The notes under the pieces are model-generated. The model had not been told where the DNA came from. It worked only from the letters and a program-made list of their open reading frames with translations, and made no database searches. This document shows, in pieces, positions 8,483-17,547 of a stretch of DNA of 64,000 nt. A program made the position numbers and the translations under genes. Source of the stretch: Aliiroseovarius zhejiangensis (GTDB lineage Bacteria; Pseudomonadota; Alphaproteobacteria; Rhodobacterales; Rhodobacteraceae); the NCBI RefSeq assembly GCF_014656375.1, contig NZ_BNCH01000003.1, positions 353,633-417,632 of the forward strand, given 5' to 3'. The stretch's first letter is position 1; every line of letters begins with the position of its first letter.

Positions 8483-9336
8483 CCCCCAACCCCACATTGC
8501 GCAGCCGGGCCGAGGCTCTGGTCGAACGCCTGCCGCCGCTTCTGGCTCAGGCCCGCCATTTGGCGGCCAGTGTCGAGTTGGGCGAACATGGCCGGCGCAA
8601 ACCGGGGCAGGGCGATGCGTTCTGGCAGTTCCGCCCGGCCCAACCCGGCGACCCGGCGTACCGGATCGACTGGCGCCGGTCGGCCCGATCCGATCATCAC
8701 TATGTTCAGGAAAAGGAATGGCAGGCGGCACAAAGCGTGTTGTTCTGGGTGGACCCCGCGGCGTCGATGGATTTCGCGTCGTCACCCGACTTGCCGGAAA
8801 AAGGCGCGTTGGCACGGTTGATCGCGATGGCGCTGGCGGTGCTATTGGTGCGCGGCGGCGAGCGGGTTGGGCTGGCCACCAGTGCCGCCCCCGCCGGGCG
8901 CGGGGAACTGGCCCTGTCCCGCATGGAGGCGGCGCTTGCATCAGGGCAAGATGCTGGGCCATCGGATCTTCCGGCGCGATCGCGCGCTGTGTTCCTGTCC
9001 GACTTCCTTGCGGATACAGCTGCGATCACCCGTGCCGTGACCCGCGCGGCTGACCGGGGCGTCACGGGTGTGCTGTTCCAGTTGCTCGACCCGATCGAAG
9101 AGGCGTTCCCGTTCCGTGGCCGCATGATCTTCGAGGATATGACCGGTCATCTGGAACATGACACGACCGAAGCGCATGATCTGCGCGACCGGTATCTTGA
9201 CCGGCTTGCCGCCCGCAAATCCGAACTTGCCGAACTGGCGCGGCACACCGGCTGGCAGTTTCACACCCACCACAGCGGGGACGCCGACAGTGCCGCTCTG
9301 CTGTGGCTGTATCACGCGATCGAGGGGCACAGATGA
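8479..9336 (+). CDS. DUF58 domain protein, partner of MoxR
   Basis: The product has 285 residues. The DUF58 signature FWQFRPAQPGDPAYRIDWRR lies at about 51-70, and the rest forms a degenerate VWA-like fold (VLFWVDPAASMDF) with a partial MIDAS motif. It overlaps the MoxR gene upstream and the BatA/DUF4159 gene downstream (ATGA). No membrane helix is visible. DUF58 proteins are the usual adaptors of MoxR ATPases. Confidence 0.92.
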   Translation: MTPNPTLRSRAEALVERLPPLLAQARHLAASVELGEHGRRKPGQGDAFWQFRPAQPGDPAYRIDWRRSARSDHHYVQEKEWQAAQSVLFWVDPAASMDFASSPDLPEKGALARLIAMALAVLLVRGGERVGLATSAAPAGRGELALSRMEAALASGQDAGPSDLPARSRAVFLSDFLADTAAITRAVTRAADRGVTGVLFQLLDPIEEAFPFRGRMIFEDMTGHLEHDTTEAHDLRDRYLDRLAARKSELAELARHTGWQFHTHHSGDADSAALLWLYHAIEGHR

Positions 9337-12107
9337 TCTTTGGCCTGCCCATCGCCTTCACGACTCCCTGGCTGCTGGCCGGGTTGGTGGCGCTTCCGGT
9401 CCTGTGGTGGTTGTTGCGCGCCATCCCCCCCGCGCCCTTGCGCCAGAGATTTCCGGCGGTGGTGCTGCTTTTGGGGTTGGAAGACCGTGATGCGGAAAGC
9501 GACCGCACGCCCTGGTGGTTGCTGGTTCTCAGGCTCCTGGCAGTGGCGGCGCTGATCCTTGGCTTTGCGGGGCCGATCCTGAACCCCGAACACCGTCAGG
9601 CGGGGCGTGGCCCGCTTCTGATCTTCGTCGATGCCGGGTGGACGGCTGCATCGGACTGGCCGCAGCGCATGGGCGCGATCAAGGATCAGCTGGACGCCGC
9701 GGCGCAAGCCGGGCGCCCCGTCGCCATCGCCCTGTCGCATGAGGTGGCCGAAATCGGCGCCGCTGCCCCCCAATGGCAAAGCGCGGGTGATTGGCGGGAA
9801 CGGCTTCCCGGCCTTGCCCCGGTCGCGTGGGAGGTGCCTTATGGTGCGGCATCTGACTGGGCTGCCGGGCTTCAGGATGCCGACACGATCTGGATCTCGG
9901 ACGGGTTGGCGCGCGCCGGACGGCTGGACCTGCTGGCCGCGTTCGAGGCGAAAGGCCGCGTCGACGTGTTGCAACCCACATGGCCGCGATATGGCCTGTT
10001 GCCCGCGCGCGCCGAAGATGGTGCGCTGGTGCTTGAGGCGCTGCGCAGTGGCGTGACGGCGGGGCCCGAGCTTGTGGTGCAAGGCATCGGCCCTGATCCG
10101 TCGGGGGTCGAACGGGTGTTGGCGTCGGCCACGCTCGATTTCTCGGCAGGCGCCCCCCGCGCTCAGGTGCACATGCCGTTGCCACCCGAATTGCGCAACA
10201 GGATCACCCGGTTTCAGTTGCAGGACCTGCGTGCCGCCGGGGCGGTGACGCTGGCCGATGACAGCCTGCGCCGCCGCCGCGTGGCGCTTTTGACTGGCAC
10301 CCAATCGCGCGAAGGGCTGGAGCTGTTGTCGCCCCTGCACTACCTGCGCGAGGCTCTGGTGCCCTCTGCCGAAGTGATCGAGGACGCCGCCATCGACACA
10401 TTGATCGAAGCCGGGCCTGAGGTGCTGATCCTGCCCGATGTGCCCAGTCTGGCCGAACCGGACCAACGGGCGCTGGCCGAATGGGTGGCGCAGGGCGGGA
10501 TGCTTCTGCGCTTTGCCGGGCCGCGTTTGGCGGCGGCCGATACCGGGCGCGGCGTGGAAGACATCTTGCTGCCCGTGCGTCTGCGATCCGGCGGGCGTGT
10601 GGTGGGTGGCGCGATGAGCTGGGGCGCCCCGCGTGCATTGGCCCCGTTTCCCGAAACCTCGCCATTCTTCGGGCTGCCGGTGCCGGATGACGTGTTGGTG
10701 CGGGCGCAAATCCTGGCCGAACCCAGCCCGGACCTGGCCGACCGGACCTTGGCCTCGCTGGCAGATGGCACGCCGCTTGTGACCCGCAAGGCGCTGGGGC
10801 AGGGGCAAGTTGTGTTGTTTCACATCTCGGCCAATGCCGAATGGTCGTCGCTGGCGCTGTCCGGGCTGTTTGTGCAGATGCTGGAGCGTCTGGCGGTCTC
10901 GACCCGGCCCGGTCAGGTCGAGGCGCAGTCGCTGGATGGGACCCAATGGGTCGCCGAACGTGTGCTGGATGCTTTCGGTCAGCTTGGTCCGGCAGGGGCG
11001 CAGGCGGGTGTCGATGGCCCCGACCTTCTGGACGGTGCCCGCGCCGCAGTGCCGCCAGGTCTGTATGCCGATGGTGATCGTCGCCTAGCGGTGAATACGC
11101 TGGGGCAGGATGCGCAACTGGCCCCGGCCGCCTGGCCTGTCCGCATCACCCCAAGGTGGCAGGACGAAAGTGCAAGCCGCAGCCTTGCCCCATACCTGTT
11201 GGCGGCGGCGCTGATTCTGGGCGTGCTGGACATTGTGGCCAGTCTTTGGATTTCCGGGCGGCTGCGCAAACGGGTGGTTGCTGGTGCCGCGCGGGCGGGG
11301 GCAATGGTGCTGCTCGCGCTGATGATCGTGCCGGGCCACGGGCGCGCGCAGGACGCAGACACCCCCGAGGCGGTGATCGCTGCGGCCAGCACGGTGACGC
11401 TGGCGCATGTGCTGTCCGGCGATCCCGCCACGGATGATGTTGCCAATGCCGGGCTGATGGGCTTGTCGGACCAGTTGTTTTCCCGCACCTCGGTCGAACC
11501 TGCCCCCCCTGTGGGCGTGGATGTCGAACGCGACGAGCTGTCGGTCTATCCGTTCCTGTACTGGCCGATCAGCGACACGACCCCGCAACCCAGCCCCGCC
11601 GCCTATGCCCGGCTGAAAACCTATCTGGCGACCGGCGGGTTCATCCTGTTTGATACCCGCGATGCGGGCTTTGGCGGCGAGGGTGCCCCGTCGCGCCGGT
11701 TGCGCGCCATTGCCCTGCCGCTGGGCCTGCCGCCGCTTGAGCAGGTGCCGCACGACCACGTTCTGACCCGCGCCTTCTATCTGCTGGAGGAGTTTCCCGG
11801 GCGTGCCCGTGGTCCGGCCTGGGTCGAGGCCGCGCCCCCGAATGCCGAACGTGCCGAAGGGATGCCCTTTCGCAACCTGAACGACGGTGTCAGCCCGGTG
11901 ATCATCGGCGGCAATGACTGGGCCGGGGCCTGGGCAATCCGGTCTGACGGTTCGCCGATGTTTCCGGTGGGGCGCGGTCAGGCGGGCGAGCGGCAACGTG
12001 AAATGGCGGTCCGGTTTGGCGTGAACCTGGTGATGCATGTGCTGACGGGCAACTACAAATCCGATCAGGTGCATGTGCCTGCCTTGCTGGAAAGGTTGGG
12101 GGAATGA
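9333..12107 (+). CDS. BatA-type N-terminus / DUF4159 membrane protein
   Basis: The product has 924 residues from the ATG that overlaps the DUF58 stop codon; an earlier in-frame ATG at 9303 would extend deep into that gene and lacks a site. The N-terminus is a BatA-like double helix (about 11-29 and 61-80, with TTPWLLAGLVALPVLWWLL). A long periplasmic-type region follows, then another helix near 620-640 and a C-terminal DUF4159 domain starting at about YPFLYWPISDTTPQPS. DUF4159 resembles class I glutamine-amidotransferase folds. The protein is probably the large membrane component of the MoxR-DUF58 system. Confidence 0.88.
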   Translation: MIFGLPIAFTTPWLLAGLVALPVLWWLLRAIPPAPLRQRFPAVVLLLGLEDRDAESDRTPWWLLVLRLLAVAALILGFAGPILNPEHRQAGRGPLLIFVDAGWTAASDWPQRMGAIKDQLDAAAQAGRPVAIALSHEVAEIGAAAPQWQSAGDWRERLPGLAPVAWEVPYGAASDWAAGLQDADTIWISDGLARAGRLDLLAAFEAKGRVDVLQPTWPRYGLLPARAEDGALVLEALRSGVTAGPELVVQGIGPDPSGVERVLASATLDFSAGAPRAQVHMPLPPELRNRITRFQLQDLRAAGAVTLADDSLRRRRVALLTGTQSREGLELLSPLHYLREALVPSAEVIEDAAIDTLIEAGPEVLILPDVPSLAEPDQRALAEWVAQGGMLLRFAGPRLAAADTGRGVEDILLPVRLRSGGRVVGGAMSWGAPRALAPFPETSPFFGLPVPDDVLVRAQILAEPSPDLADRTLASLADGTPLVTRKALGQGQVVLFHISANAEWSSLALSGLFVQMLERLAVSTRPGQVEAQSLDGTQWVAERVLDAFGQLGPAGAQAGVDGPDLLDGARAAVPPGLYADGDRRLAVNTLGQDAQLAPAAWPVRITPRWQDESASRSLAPYLLAAALILGVLDIVASLWISGRLRKRVVAGAARAGAMVLLALMIVPGHGRAQDADTPEAVIAAASTVTLAHVLSGDPATDDVANAGLMGLSDQLFSRTSVEPAPPVGVDVERDELSVYPFLYWPISDTTPQPSPAAYARLKTYLATGGFILFDTRDAGFGGEGAPSRRLRAIALPLGLPPLEQVPHDHVLTRAFYLLEEFPGRARGPAWVEAAPPNAERAEGMPFRNLNDGVSPVIIGGNDWAGAWAIRSDGSPMFPVGRGQAGERQREMAVRFGVNLVMHVLTGNYKSDQVHVPALLERLGE

Positions 12108-14188
12108 ATGCGTCCGACCTGATCTTCTCGCCCGGTCTGCCGTGGCCGGTGATTGCGATCCTGGCCGCGCTCGCGTTGGTGGCGCTTCTGGTGGCGCTGT
12201 GGCGCGGCTTGTCGGGCTGGGCGCTCAGGGCGGTGGCGGCGCTGGCGGTATTGGTGGCGCTTGCAGGCCCGTCCTTGCAGCAGGAGGAGCGCGATCCGCT
12301 GTCAGATATCCTGCTGGCGATCGTGGATGACAGCGCCTCGCAAACCCTGTCGGACCGCCCGGACCAGAACGCGGCGGCGCTGGCGTCGCTCGAAGCGCAG
12401 GTCGCCAGTCGAACAGGGCTGGACCTGACAATCCGCCGCCTGTCCGAATTTGCCGAACCAGCAACGCCAGACGGCACCCACATGATGCGCGCGGTCACGG
12501 CGGCGTTGGCCGATCTGCCGCGCGACCGCGTGGCCGGTGTCGTGGCGATCACTGATGGCGTTGTGCACGACACCGAGCTTGCACCAAACCTGCCCGCCCC
12601 CTTTCAGGCCCTGCTGACCGGGCGCGCGTCTGACTGGGATCTGCGCCTGTCGGTCATCGACGCCCCCGCCTTTGCCATCCTTGGCGAGCAGACCGAGATT
12701 CGTCTGCGGGTCGATGCCTTGGGCGCCCCCCCGGCCGATGGTGACATCATCGAACTGTCCGTGTCCCGCGATGGTGCCACGCCCGAGGTTGCCCTGGCCC
12801 GGATCGGGGCGGACATCGTGCTGCCCCTGACCCTGACACACGCAGGTCGCAACCTGATCCATATCACGCTGCCCGCCGCCGAAGGGGAACTGACCGACCG
12901 CAACAATGCCGCGGTGATCGAGGTGAATGGCGTGCGCGACCGGCTGCGAGTTCTGCTCGTCTCGGGCACGCCACATCCCGGCACCCGCACCTGGCGCAAC
13001 CTGTTGAAATCCGATGGCGCGGTGGACCTTGTGCATTTCACCATCCTGCGCCCACCGGAAAAGCAGGACGGTGTGCCGGTCAATGAACTCAGCCTGATCG
13101 CCTTTCCGACGCAGGAGCTGTTCGTCGACAAGATCGACGAATTCGACCTGATCATCTTTGACCGCTACCGGCTGCGGGGGATCCTGCCCGGCGGCTATCT
13201 GGACAGTGTCCGGGCCTATGTCGAACGGGGCGGGGCGGTGCTGATTGCCGCTGGCCCGGCCCTTGCGGGGGCGGAAAGCATCGCGCGCTCCGGCTTGGCC
13301 GCGATGTTGCCGGCCTTCCCGTCCGGTCGGCTGGTCGAAGGTGCCTTTCGCCCCGCCATAAGCGATGCCGGCCGGCGCCATCCCATCTCGCGCGATCTGG
13401 AGGATTTCGCGCCCGAAGGCGGCTGGGGCCCGTGGCTGCGAAGGGTCGAGCTTGAGCCGACCAGCGGCCACACCATCCTGAACGGGCCCGATGACGCGGC
13501 GCTGCTGACCCTTGATCGTGTCGGTGACGGGCGGGTCGCGCTGCTGGGGTCCGATCATGCCTGGCTCTGGGCGCGAGGCTTTGAAGGGGGCGGACCACAG
13601 CTGGAGCTGCTGCGCCGTCTGGCGCACTGGCTGATGCGCGAACCCGAACTTGAGGAAGAAGCTCTGTCTGCCACCGCCACCGAAACAGGGTTGAGGATCG
13701 AACGTCGCACGATGGAGGACACGACGCCCGAGGCCACAGTGACATTCCCGGATGGCACCGAAACCGTCCTGGGTCTGTCAAACCGCACGCCGGGCCTGTT
13801 TGACGGTGAAATCGCAGCCCCGGAGCAGGGATTGTATCGCGTGACACAGGGTGATCTGGCCACGGTGGTGGTGCGCGGACTTGCGGCCTTGCGCGAGTTC
13901 GAACAGCCCGTCGCGGACGCCGCCCCCCTGACCCCCCTTGGCCGTGCCACCAACGGCACGGTGACGCGGATCGAAGACGGACTTCCCGGTTTGCGCCCGG
14001 TGCGGATGGGGCAACTGGCCCATGGGCGCGGCTGGATCGGATACACGCCGCGCAATGCCTATGTCACGCAAGCCATCCGGGTCATTCCGCTGGCGCCGGC
14101 CTGGCTGATGCTGGCCATCGCCGCGCTGTCCTTGATCGGGGCCTGGCTGATCGAGGGGCGCGGTGGGGCGCGGCGCAAGGAAGATTGA
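12104..14188 (+). CDS. Large membrane protein with glutamine-amidotransferase-like region
   Basis: The product has 694 residues. Two N-terminal helices (about 14-33 and 40-57) precede a VWA-like segment (LLAIVDDSAS), an Ig-like region and a glutamine-amidotransferase-like fold around 280-500 (FDLIIFDRYRLRGILPGGYLD is the core strand region, split here). A last helix is at about 664-682, followed by a basic tail. The gene overlaps the DUF4159 gene by 4 bases and ends the four-gene operon. No catalytic triad could be assigned, so it is likely structural. Its function is unknown. Confidence 0.82.
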   Translation: MNASDLIFSPGLPWPVIAILAALALVALLVALWRGLSGWALRAVAALAVLVALAGPSLQQEERDPLSDILLAIVDDSASQTLSDRPDQNAAALASLEAQVASRTGLDLTIRRLSEFAEPATPDGTHMMRAVTAALADLPRDRVAGVVAITDGVVHDTELAPNLPAPFQALLTGRASDWDLRLSVIDAPAFAILGEQTEIRLRVDALGAPPADGDIIELSVSRDGATPEVALARIGADIVLPLTLTHAGRNLIHITLPAAEGELTDRNNAAVIEVNGVRDRLRVLLVSGTPHPGTRTWRNLLKSDGAVDLVHFTILRPPEKQDGVPVNELSLIAFPTQELFVDKIDEFDLIIFDRYRLRGILPGGYLDSVRAYVERGGAVLIAAGPALAGAESIARSGLAAMLPAFPSGRLVEGAFRPAISDAGRRHPISRDLEDFAPEGGWGPWLRRVELEPTSGHTILNGPDDAALLTLDRVGDGRVALLGSDHAWLWARGFEGGGPQLELLRRLAHWLMREPELEEEALSATATETGLRIERRTMEDTTPEATVTFPDGTETVLGLSNRTPGLFDGEIAAPEQGLYRVTQGDLATVVVRGLAALREFEQPVADAAPLTPLGRATNGTVTRIEDGLPGLRPVRMGQLAHGRGWIGYTPRNAYVTQAIRVIPLAPAWLMLAIAALSLIGAWLIEGRGGARRKED

Positions 14189-14203
14189 TTGCCCGGCGAC
14201 CGA

Positions 14204-14902
14204 TCAGGCGTCCGGTTTCATCAGCACCGCCCGGGACTGCGACGCAAACTCGCGCCGATACAGGACCAATACCGTCAGAACGGTCGCAACGATCAGGCTG
14301 ACGGGTCCAAGCAACCATGCCAGCGATCCCATCGCGAAATAGACCGACCGAAGGCCGCGATTGAAGCTGCGCGCCGCCGAGATGTTGAGTTCTCCGGCCT
14401 TGCCGGCGCGGGGCAGGGCGGTGGGATCGCTTGGGTCGTTTGGCACCGATGCCATGACCACGGCGCAATAGCCGAACAGGCGATGCGACCAGACAAATTT
14501 CAGAAAGGCATTGGCCAGAAACAGCACGACCAGCAGGATCTTGACCTCCCACACCAGTTCGGGGGCGCTGCTTTGGGTCAGGTCTTGTGCCACCCCGCGC
14601 AACCGTTCGGTATTGCCCAGAAGCGCCATGCCACCCCCAATCGCGATCATCGAGGCCGAGGCAAAGAAGCTTGCCCCCTGGCGCAGGGTCGACAGGATGG
14701 CACTGTCGAAGATACGCGGGTCTCGGGCGACGAACTGCACCATCCAGTCGCGACGGTATTGCGCCACCAGCCCCGATACCGAAGGCTTCGAGCTTGAGGC
14801 ATATTCGATCCGCCAGCCGATCATGGCCCAGGCCAGAATGATCAGGCACACGGCGATCCCATCCAGGGGTGAAAACAGCGACAGGCGTTCGGTCAGGGTC
14901 AT
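14204..14902 (-). CDS. DUF599 family membrane protein
   Basis: The product has 232 residues from the ATG giving MTLTERLSLFSPLDG. The open frame extends further, but that part would overlap glcD and has no initiation signal. Four hydrophobic segments and the conserved N-terminus with DGIAVCLIILAWAMIGW match DUF599. The family's function is unknown. It is divergent from glcD, and the 89-base gap holds a perfect palindrome that could control both genes. Confidence 0.85.
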   Translation of the reverse strand: MTLTERLSLFSPLDGIAVCLIILAWAMIGWRIEYASSSKPSVSGLVAQYRRDWMVQFVARDPRIFDSAILSTLRQGASFFASASMIAIGGGMALLGNTERLRGVAQDLTQSSAPELVWEVKILLVVLFLANAFLKFVWSHRLFGYCAVVMASVPNDPSDPTALPRAGKAGELNISAARSFNRGLRSVYFAMGSLAWLLGPVSLIVATVLTVLVLYRREFASQSRAVLMKPDA

Positions 14903-14945
14903 GGTCCGCACGCTTAGACGATTCCTTTCGGTTGCCAAATCGAAA

Positions 14946-14970
14946 AATTGGTAATATCTTTTTACCAATT
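14946..14970. promoter_or_regulatory. Perfect 9-bp palindrome, probable GntR-type operator for glcDEF
   Basis: AATTGGTAA and TTACCAATT form a perfect inverted repeat with a 7-base spacer. The TTGGT/ACCAA half-sites are those of FadR-subfamily GntR regulators such as PdhR, LldR and GlcC. It ends 22 bases before the glcD start. The call of regulator class is inference; no such regulator gene lies in this window. Confidence 0.6.
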
Positions 14971-14991
14971 GCCAAAGCCGGAGGGCCCAAG

Positions 14992-16425
14992 ATGCAGATG
15001 CCGACCCCCAACGCCGCCATCCTTGCCCGCAAGGATCAGATCGTGAAACGTCTGCAATCCGTGTTGCCCGAAGGCGCCGTGGTGCATGATCCGTTTGAAA
15101 CACGCGCCTATGAATGTGATGCGCTGACCGCCTATAAATGCCCGCCGCTCTGCGCGGTGCTGCCCGCCTCGACGGCTGAGGTGTCGGCGGTCATGCGCAT
15201 CTGCCATGAAGAAGGCGTGCCGGTCGTCCCACGTGGGGCGGGCACCTCGCTTGCGGGTGGGGCGCTGCCCACGGCGGACAGCGTGATCCTGGGGGTGGCC
15301 CGGCTGAATGACGTGCTTGAAACCGATTTCGCAAACCGGATCATCCGGGTGCAGTCGGGGCGCACCAACCTGTCCGTCACCGGTGCCGTCGAAGAAGAAG
15401 GCTTCTTCTATGCCCCCGATCCGTCAAGCCAACTGGCTTGTGCGATCGCAGGTAATATTGCCATGAACTCCGGCGGGGCGCATTGCCTGAAATACGGCGT
15501 GACCACCAACAACCTGATGGGCGTGACCATGGTCATGGCTGATGGCGAGGTGGTCGAGATCGGCGGCGCGCATCTGGATGCGGGCGGGTTGGATCTGCTG
15601 GGGCTGATCTGCGGATCGGAAGGCCAGCTTGGCATCGTGACCGAGGCGACCCTGCGCATTCTGGCCAAGCCCGAGGGCGCGCGCCCGGTGCTGGTCGGGT
15701 TCGACTCGAACGAAGTCGCGGGTCATTGCGTATCCGACATCATCAAATCTGGCATCCTGCCCGTCGCGATCGAGTTCATGGACCGCCCCTGCATCCGCGC
15801 GACCGAAGCATTCGCGGGTGCGGGATACCCGGATTGCGAGGCACTGCTGATCATCGAGGTTGAGGGATCGGAGGCCGAGATCGACGACCAGCTCTCGCGC
15901 ATTGTCGAGATTGCCAAGCGTCACAATCCGGTGGAGCTTCGCGAAAGCACCTCGGCCGAGGAAAGCGCGAAAATCTGGCTGGGCCGCAAGTCGGCCTTCG
16001 GCGCGATGGGGCAGATCAACGACTACATGTGTCTGGACGGCACGATCCCCGTGTCCGAACTTCCCTTGGTGCTACGCCGTATTGGTGAAATGTCGAAAGA
16101 GTATGGGCTGGACGTGGGCAACGTGTTCCACGCGGGTGATGGCAATATGCACCCGCTGATCCTGTTTGACGCCAACAAACCCGGCGATCTTGAGAAATGC
16201 GAGGCCTTCGGGGCCGACATCCTGAAGCTTTGTGTCGAGGTGGGCGGATGCCTGACCGGTGAACACGGCGTAGGAGTGGAAAAAAGAGACTTAATGGTTT
16301 CACAATACAACCAAAGTGATCTTGAGATTCAGTTGGCCGTCAAAGACGTGTTCGATCCCGACTGGCTTATGAACCCCGCCAAGGTGTTCCCTCTCTCCAC
16401 CACGGAAACAAGGCGCGCGTCATGA
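14992..16425 (+). CDS. glcD: Glycolate oxidase FAD-linked subunit GlcD
   Basis: The product has 477 residues. The FAD-binding PCMH-type domain has PRGAGTSLAGGALP and GNIAMNSGGAHCLKYGVT; the C-terminal FAD-linked oxidase domain has HAGDGNMHP and CLTGEHGVGVEKRDLM. The start is set by GGAGGG six bases upstream; a second ATG two codons later is possible. Together with GlcE and GlcF it oxidises glycolate to glyoxylate and passes electrons to the membrane chain. It overlaps glcE by 4 bases. A D-lactate dehydrogenase role is the main alternative, but the three-subunit order D-E-F favours glycolate. Confidence 0.93.
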   Translation: MQMPTPNAAILARKDQIVKRLQSVLPEGAVVHDPFETRAYECDALTAYKCPPLCAVLPASTAEVSAVMRICHEEGVPVVPRGAGTSLAGGALPTADSVILGVARLNDVLETDFANRIIRVQSGRTNLSVTGAVEEEGFFYAPDPSSQLACAIAGNIAMNSGGAHCLKYGVTTNNLMGVTMVMADGEVVEIGGAHLDAGGLDLLGLICGSEGQLGIVTEATLRILAKPEGARPVLVGFDSNEVAGHCVSDIIKSGILPVAIEFMDRPCIRATEAFAGAGYPDCEALLIIEVEGSEAEIDDQLSRIVEIAKRHNPVELRESTSAEESAKIWLGRKSAFGAMGQINDYMCLDGTIPVSELPLVLRRIGEMSKEYGLDVGNVFHAGDGNMHPLILFDANKPGDLEKCEAFGADILKLCVEVGGCLTGEHGVGVEKRDLMVSQYNQSDLEIQLAVKDVFDPDWLMNPAKVFPLSTTETRRAS

Positions 16426-17546
16426 CCCCGACCACAGAAACAGAGCTGGCCGAAGCGATTGCTGCGGCCAACGGTCCCTTGCGCATTCGGGGCGGTGGCA
16501 CCCGCGACATCGGCGCGCCGGTGGATGGCGCCCCGCTGACAACCGCAGGGCTGACGGGCGTCACGCTTTACGAACCCGGCGCGCTGACGCTGGTTGTGCA
16601 GGCGGGCACTCCGTTGGACGAGGTTGAAGCATTGCTCGCCGCCGAAGGCCAGCGGCTGGCCTTTGAACCCGGTGACATGCGTGCGCTTCTGGGCACCGAA
16701 GGCACCCCGACCATCGGCGGGGTGATCGCCACCAATGCCTCTGGCCCGCGCCGGATACAGGCCGGGGCCGCGCGTGATTTCTGCCTTGGGGTTCGCTTCG
16801 TGGACGGGCAGGGGCAGGTGTTGAAAAACGGCGGGCGCGTGATGAAGAACGTGACCGGCTATGACCTTGTGAAGCTGATGACCGGAAGCTGGGGCACGCT
16901 GGGCGTGATGACCGAGGTCAGCCTGAAGGTGCTGGCCATCCCGGAAACCGAAGCCACGCTGGTCTGCGCCGATGAAAGCGCGGAAACGGCGGTGGCGTCC
17001 ATGGCCGCCGCCCTTGGGTCGCCCTTCGATGTCACAGGCGCGGCGATGATGAACGGACAAACGATGATCCGGGTCGAAGGACTGGAACAATCCGTCGCCT
17101 ACCGCGCGAAAGCCTTGCAGGACGGTGTCTTGCAGGGGTTCGACATTGTCGAAGGTGCGGCGTCGGCCAGGATGTGGGCCGACCTGCGCGATCTGACCCC
17201 TTTTGCGGGCAAGGAAGGGGCAGTCTGGCGCATCTCGGTCAAGCCGTCTGACGGACCGGCTTTGGTGAGGGAACTGGGCGCGCTGTCGCCCGAGGCGATC
17301 TTTGACTGGGGGGGCGGGTTGGTCTGGCTGCGCGTCGCCGATGAAGAGGATGCAGGGGCGCAGATGATCCGCAACGATTTGTCCCATATGGGCGGCCATG
17401 CGACCCTTGTGCGGGCCAGCGCCGCGACCCGCGCCGCCGTGCCGGTGTTTCACCCGGAACCCGCGCCGCTTGCGGCGCTTTCCCGCGGGCTGCGTGCGAA
17501 GTTCGATCCGCGCGGCATTCTGAACCCCGGCCTGATGGGAGCCTGA
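16422..17546 (+). CDS. glcE: Glycolate oxidase FAD-binding subunit GlcE
   Basis: The product has 374 residues. It carries an FAD-binding PCMH domain with RIRGGGTRDIG, VIATNASGPRRIQAGAARD and KNVTGYDLVKLMTGSWGTLG; the C-terminal half is short and variable, as expected for GlcE. It sits between glcD (4-base overlap) and glcF (1-base gap) and will be co-translated. It is the second flavin subunit of the glycolate dehydrogenase complex. Confidence 0.93.
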   Translation: MTPTTETELAEAIAAANGPLRIRGGGTRDIGAPVDGAPLTTAGLTGVTLYEPGALTLVVQAGTPLDEVEALLAAEGQRLAFEPGDMRALLGTEGTPTIGGVIATNASGPRRIQAGAARDFCLGVRFVDGQGQVLKNGGRVMKNVTGYDLVKLMTGSWGTLGVMTEVSLKVLAIPETEATLVCADESAETAVASMAAALGSPFDVTGAAMMNGQTMIRVEGLEQSVAYRAKALQDGVLQGFDIVEGAASARMWADLRDLTPFAGKEGAVWRISVKPSDGPALVRELGALSPEAIFDWGGGLVWLRVADEEDAGAQMIRNDLSHMGGHATLVRASAATRAAVPVFHPEPAPLAALSRGLRAKFDPRGILNPGLMGA

Positions 17547-17547
17547 C

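Noticed and set aside
9312..10946. 544-codon open frame on the minus strand
   Set aside because: It lies wholly opposite the BatA/DUF4159 gene, is rich in Arg, His, Gln and Pro as expected for a high-GC shadow frame, and has no recognisable domain.
12302..13627. 441-codon minus-strand frame
   Set aside because: Shadow of the fourth gene of the MoxR operon; no ribosome-binding site or domain.
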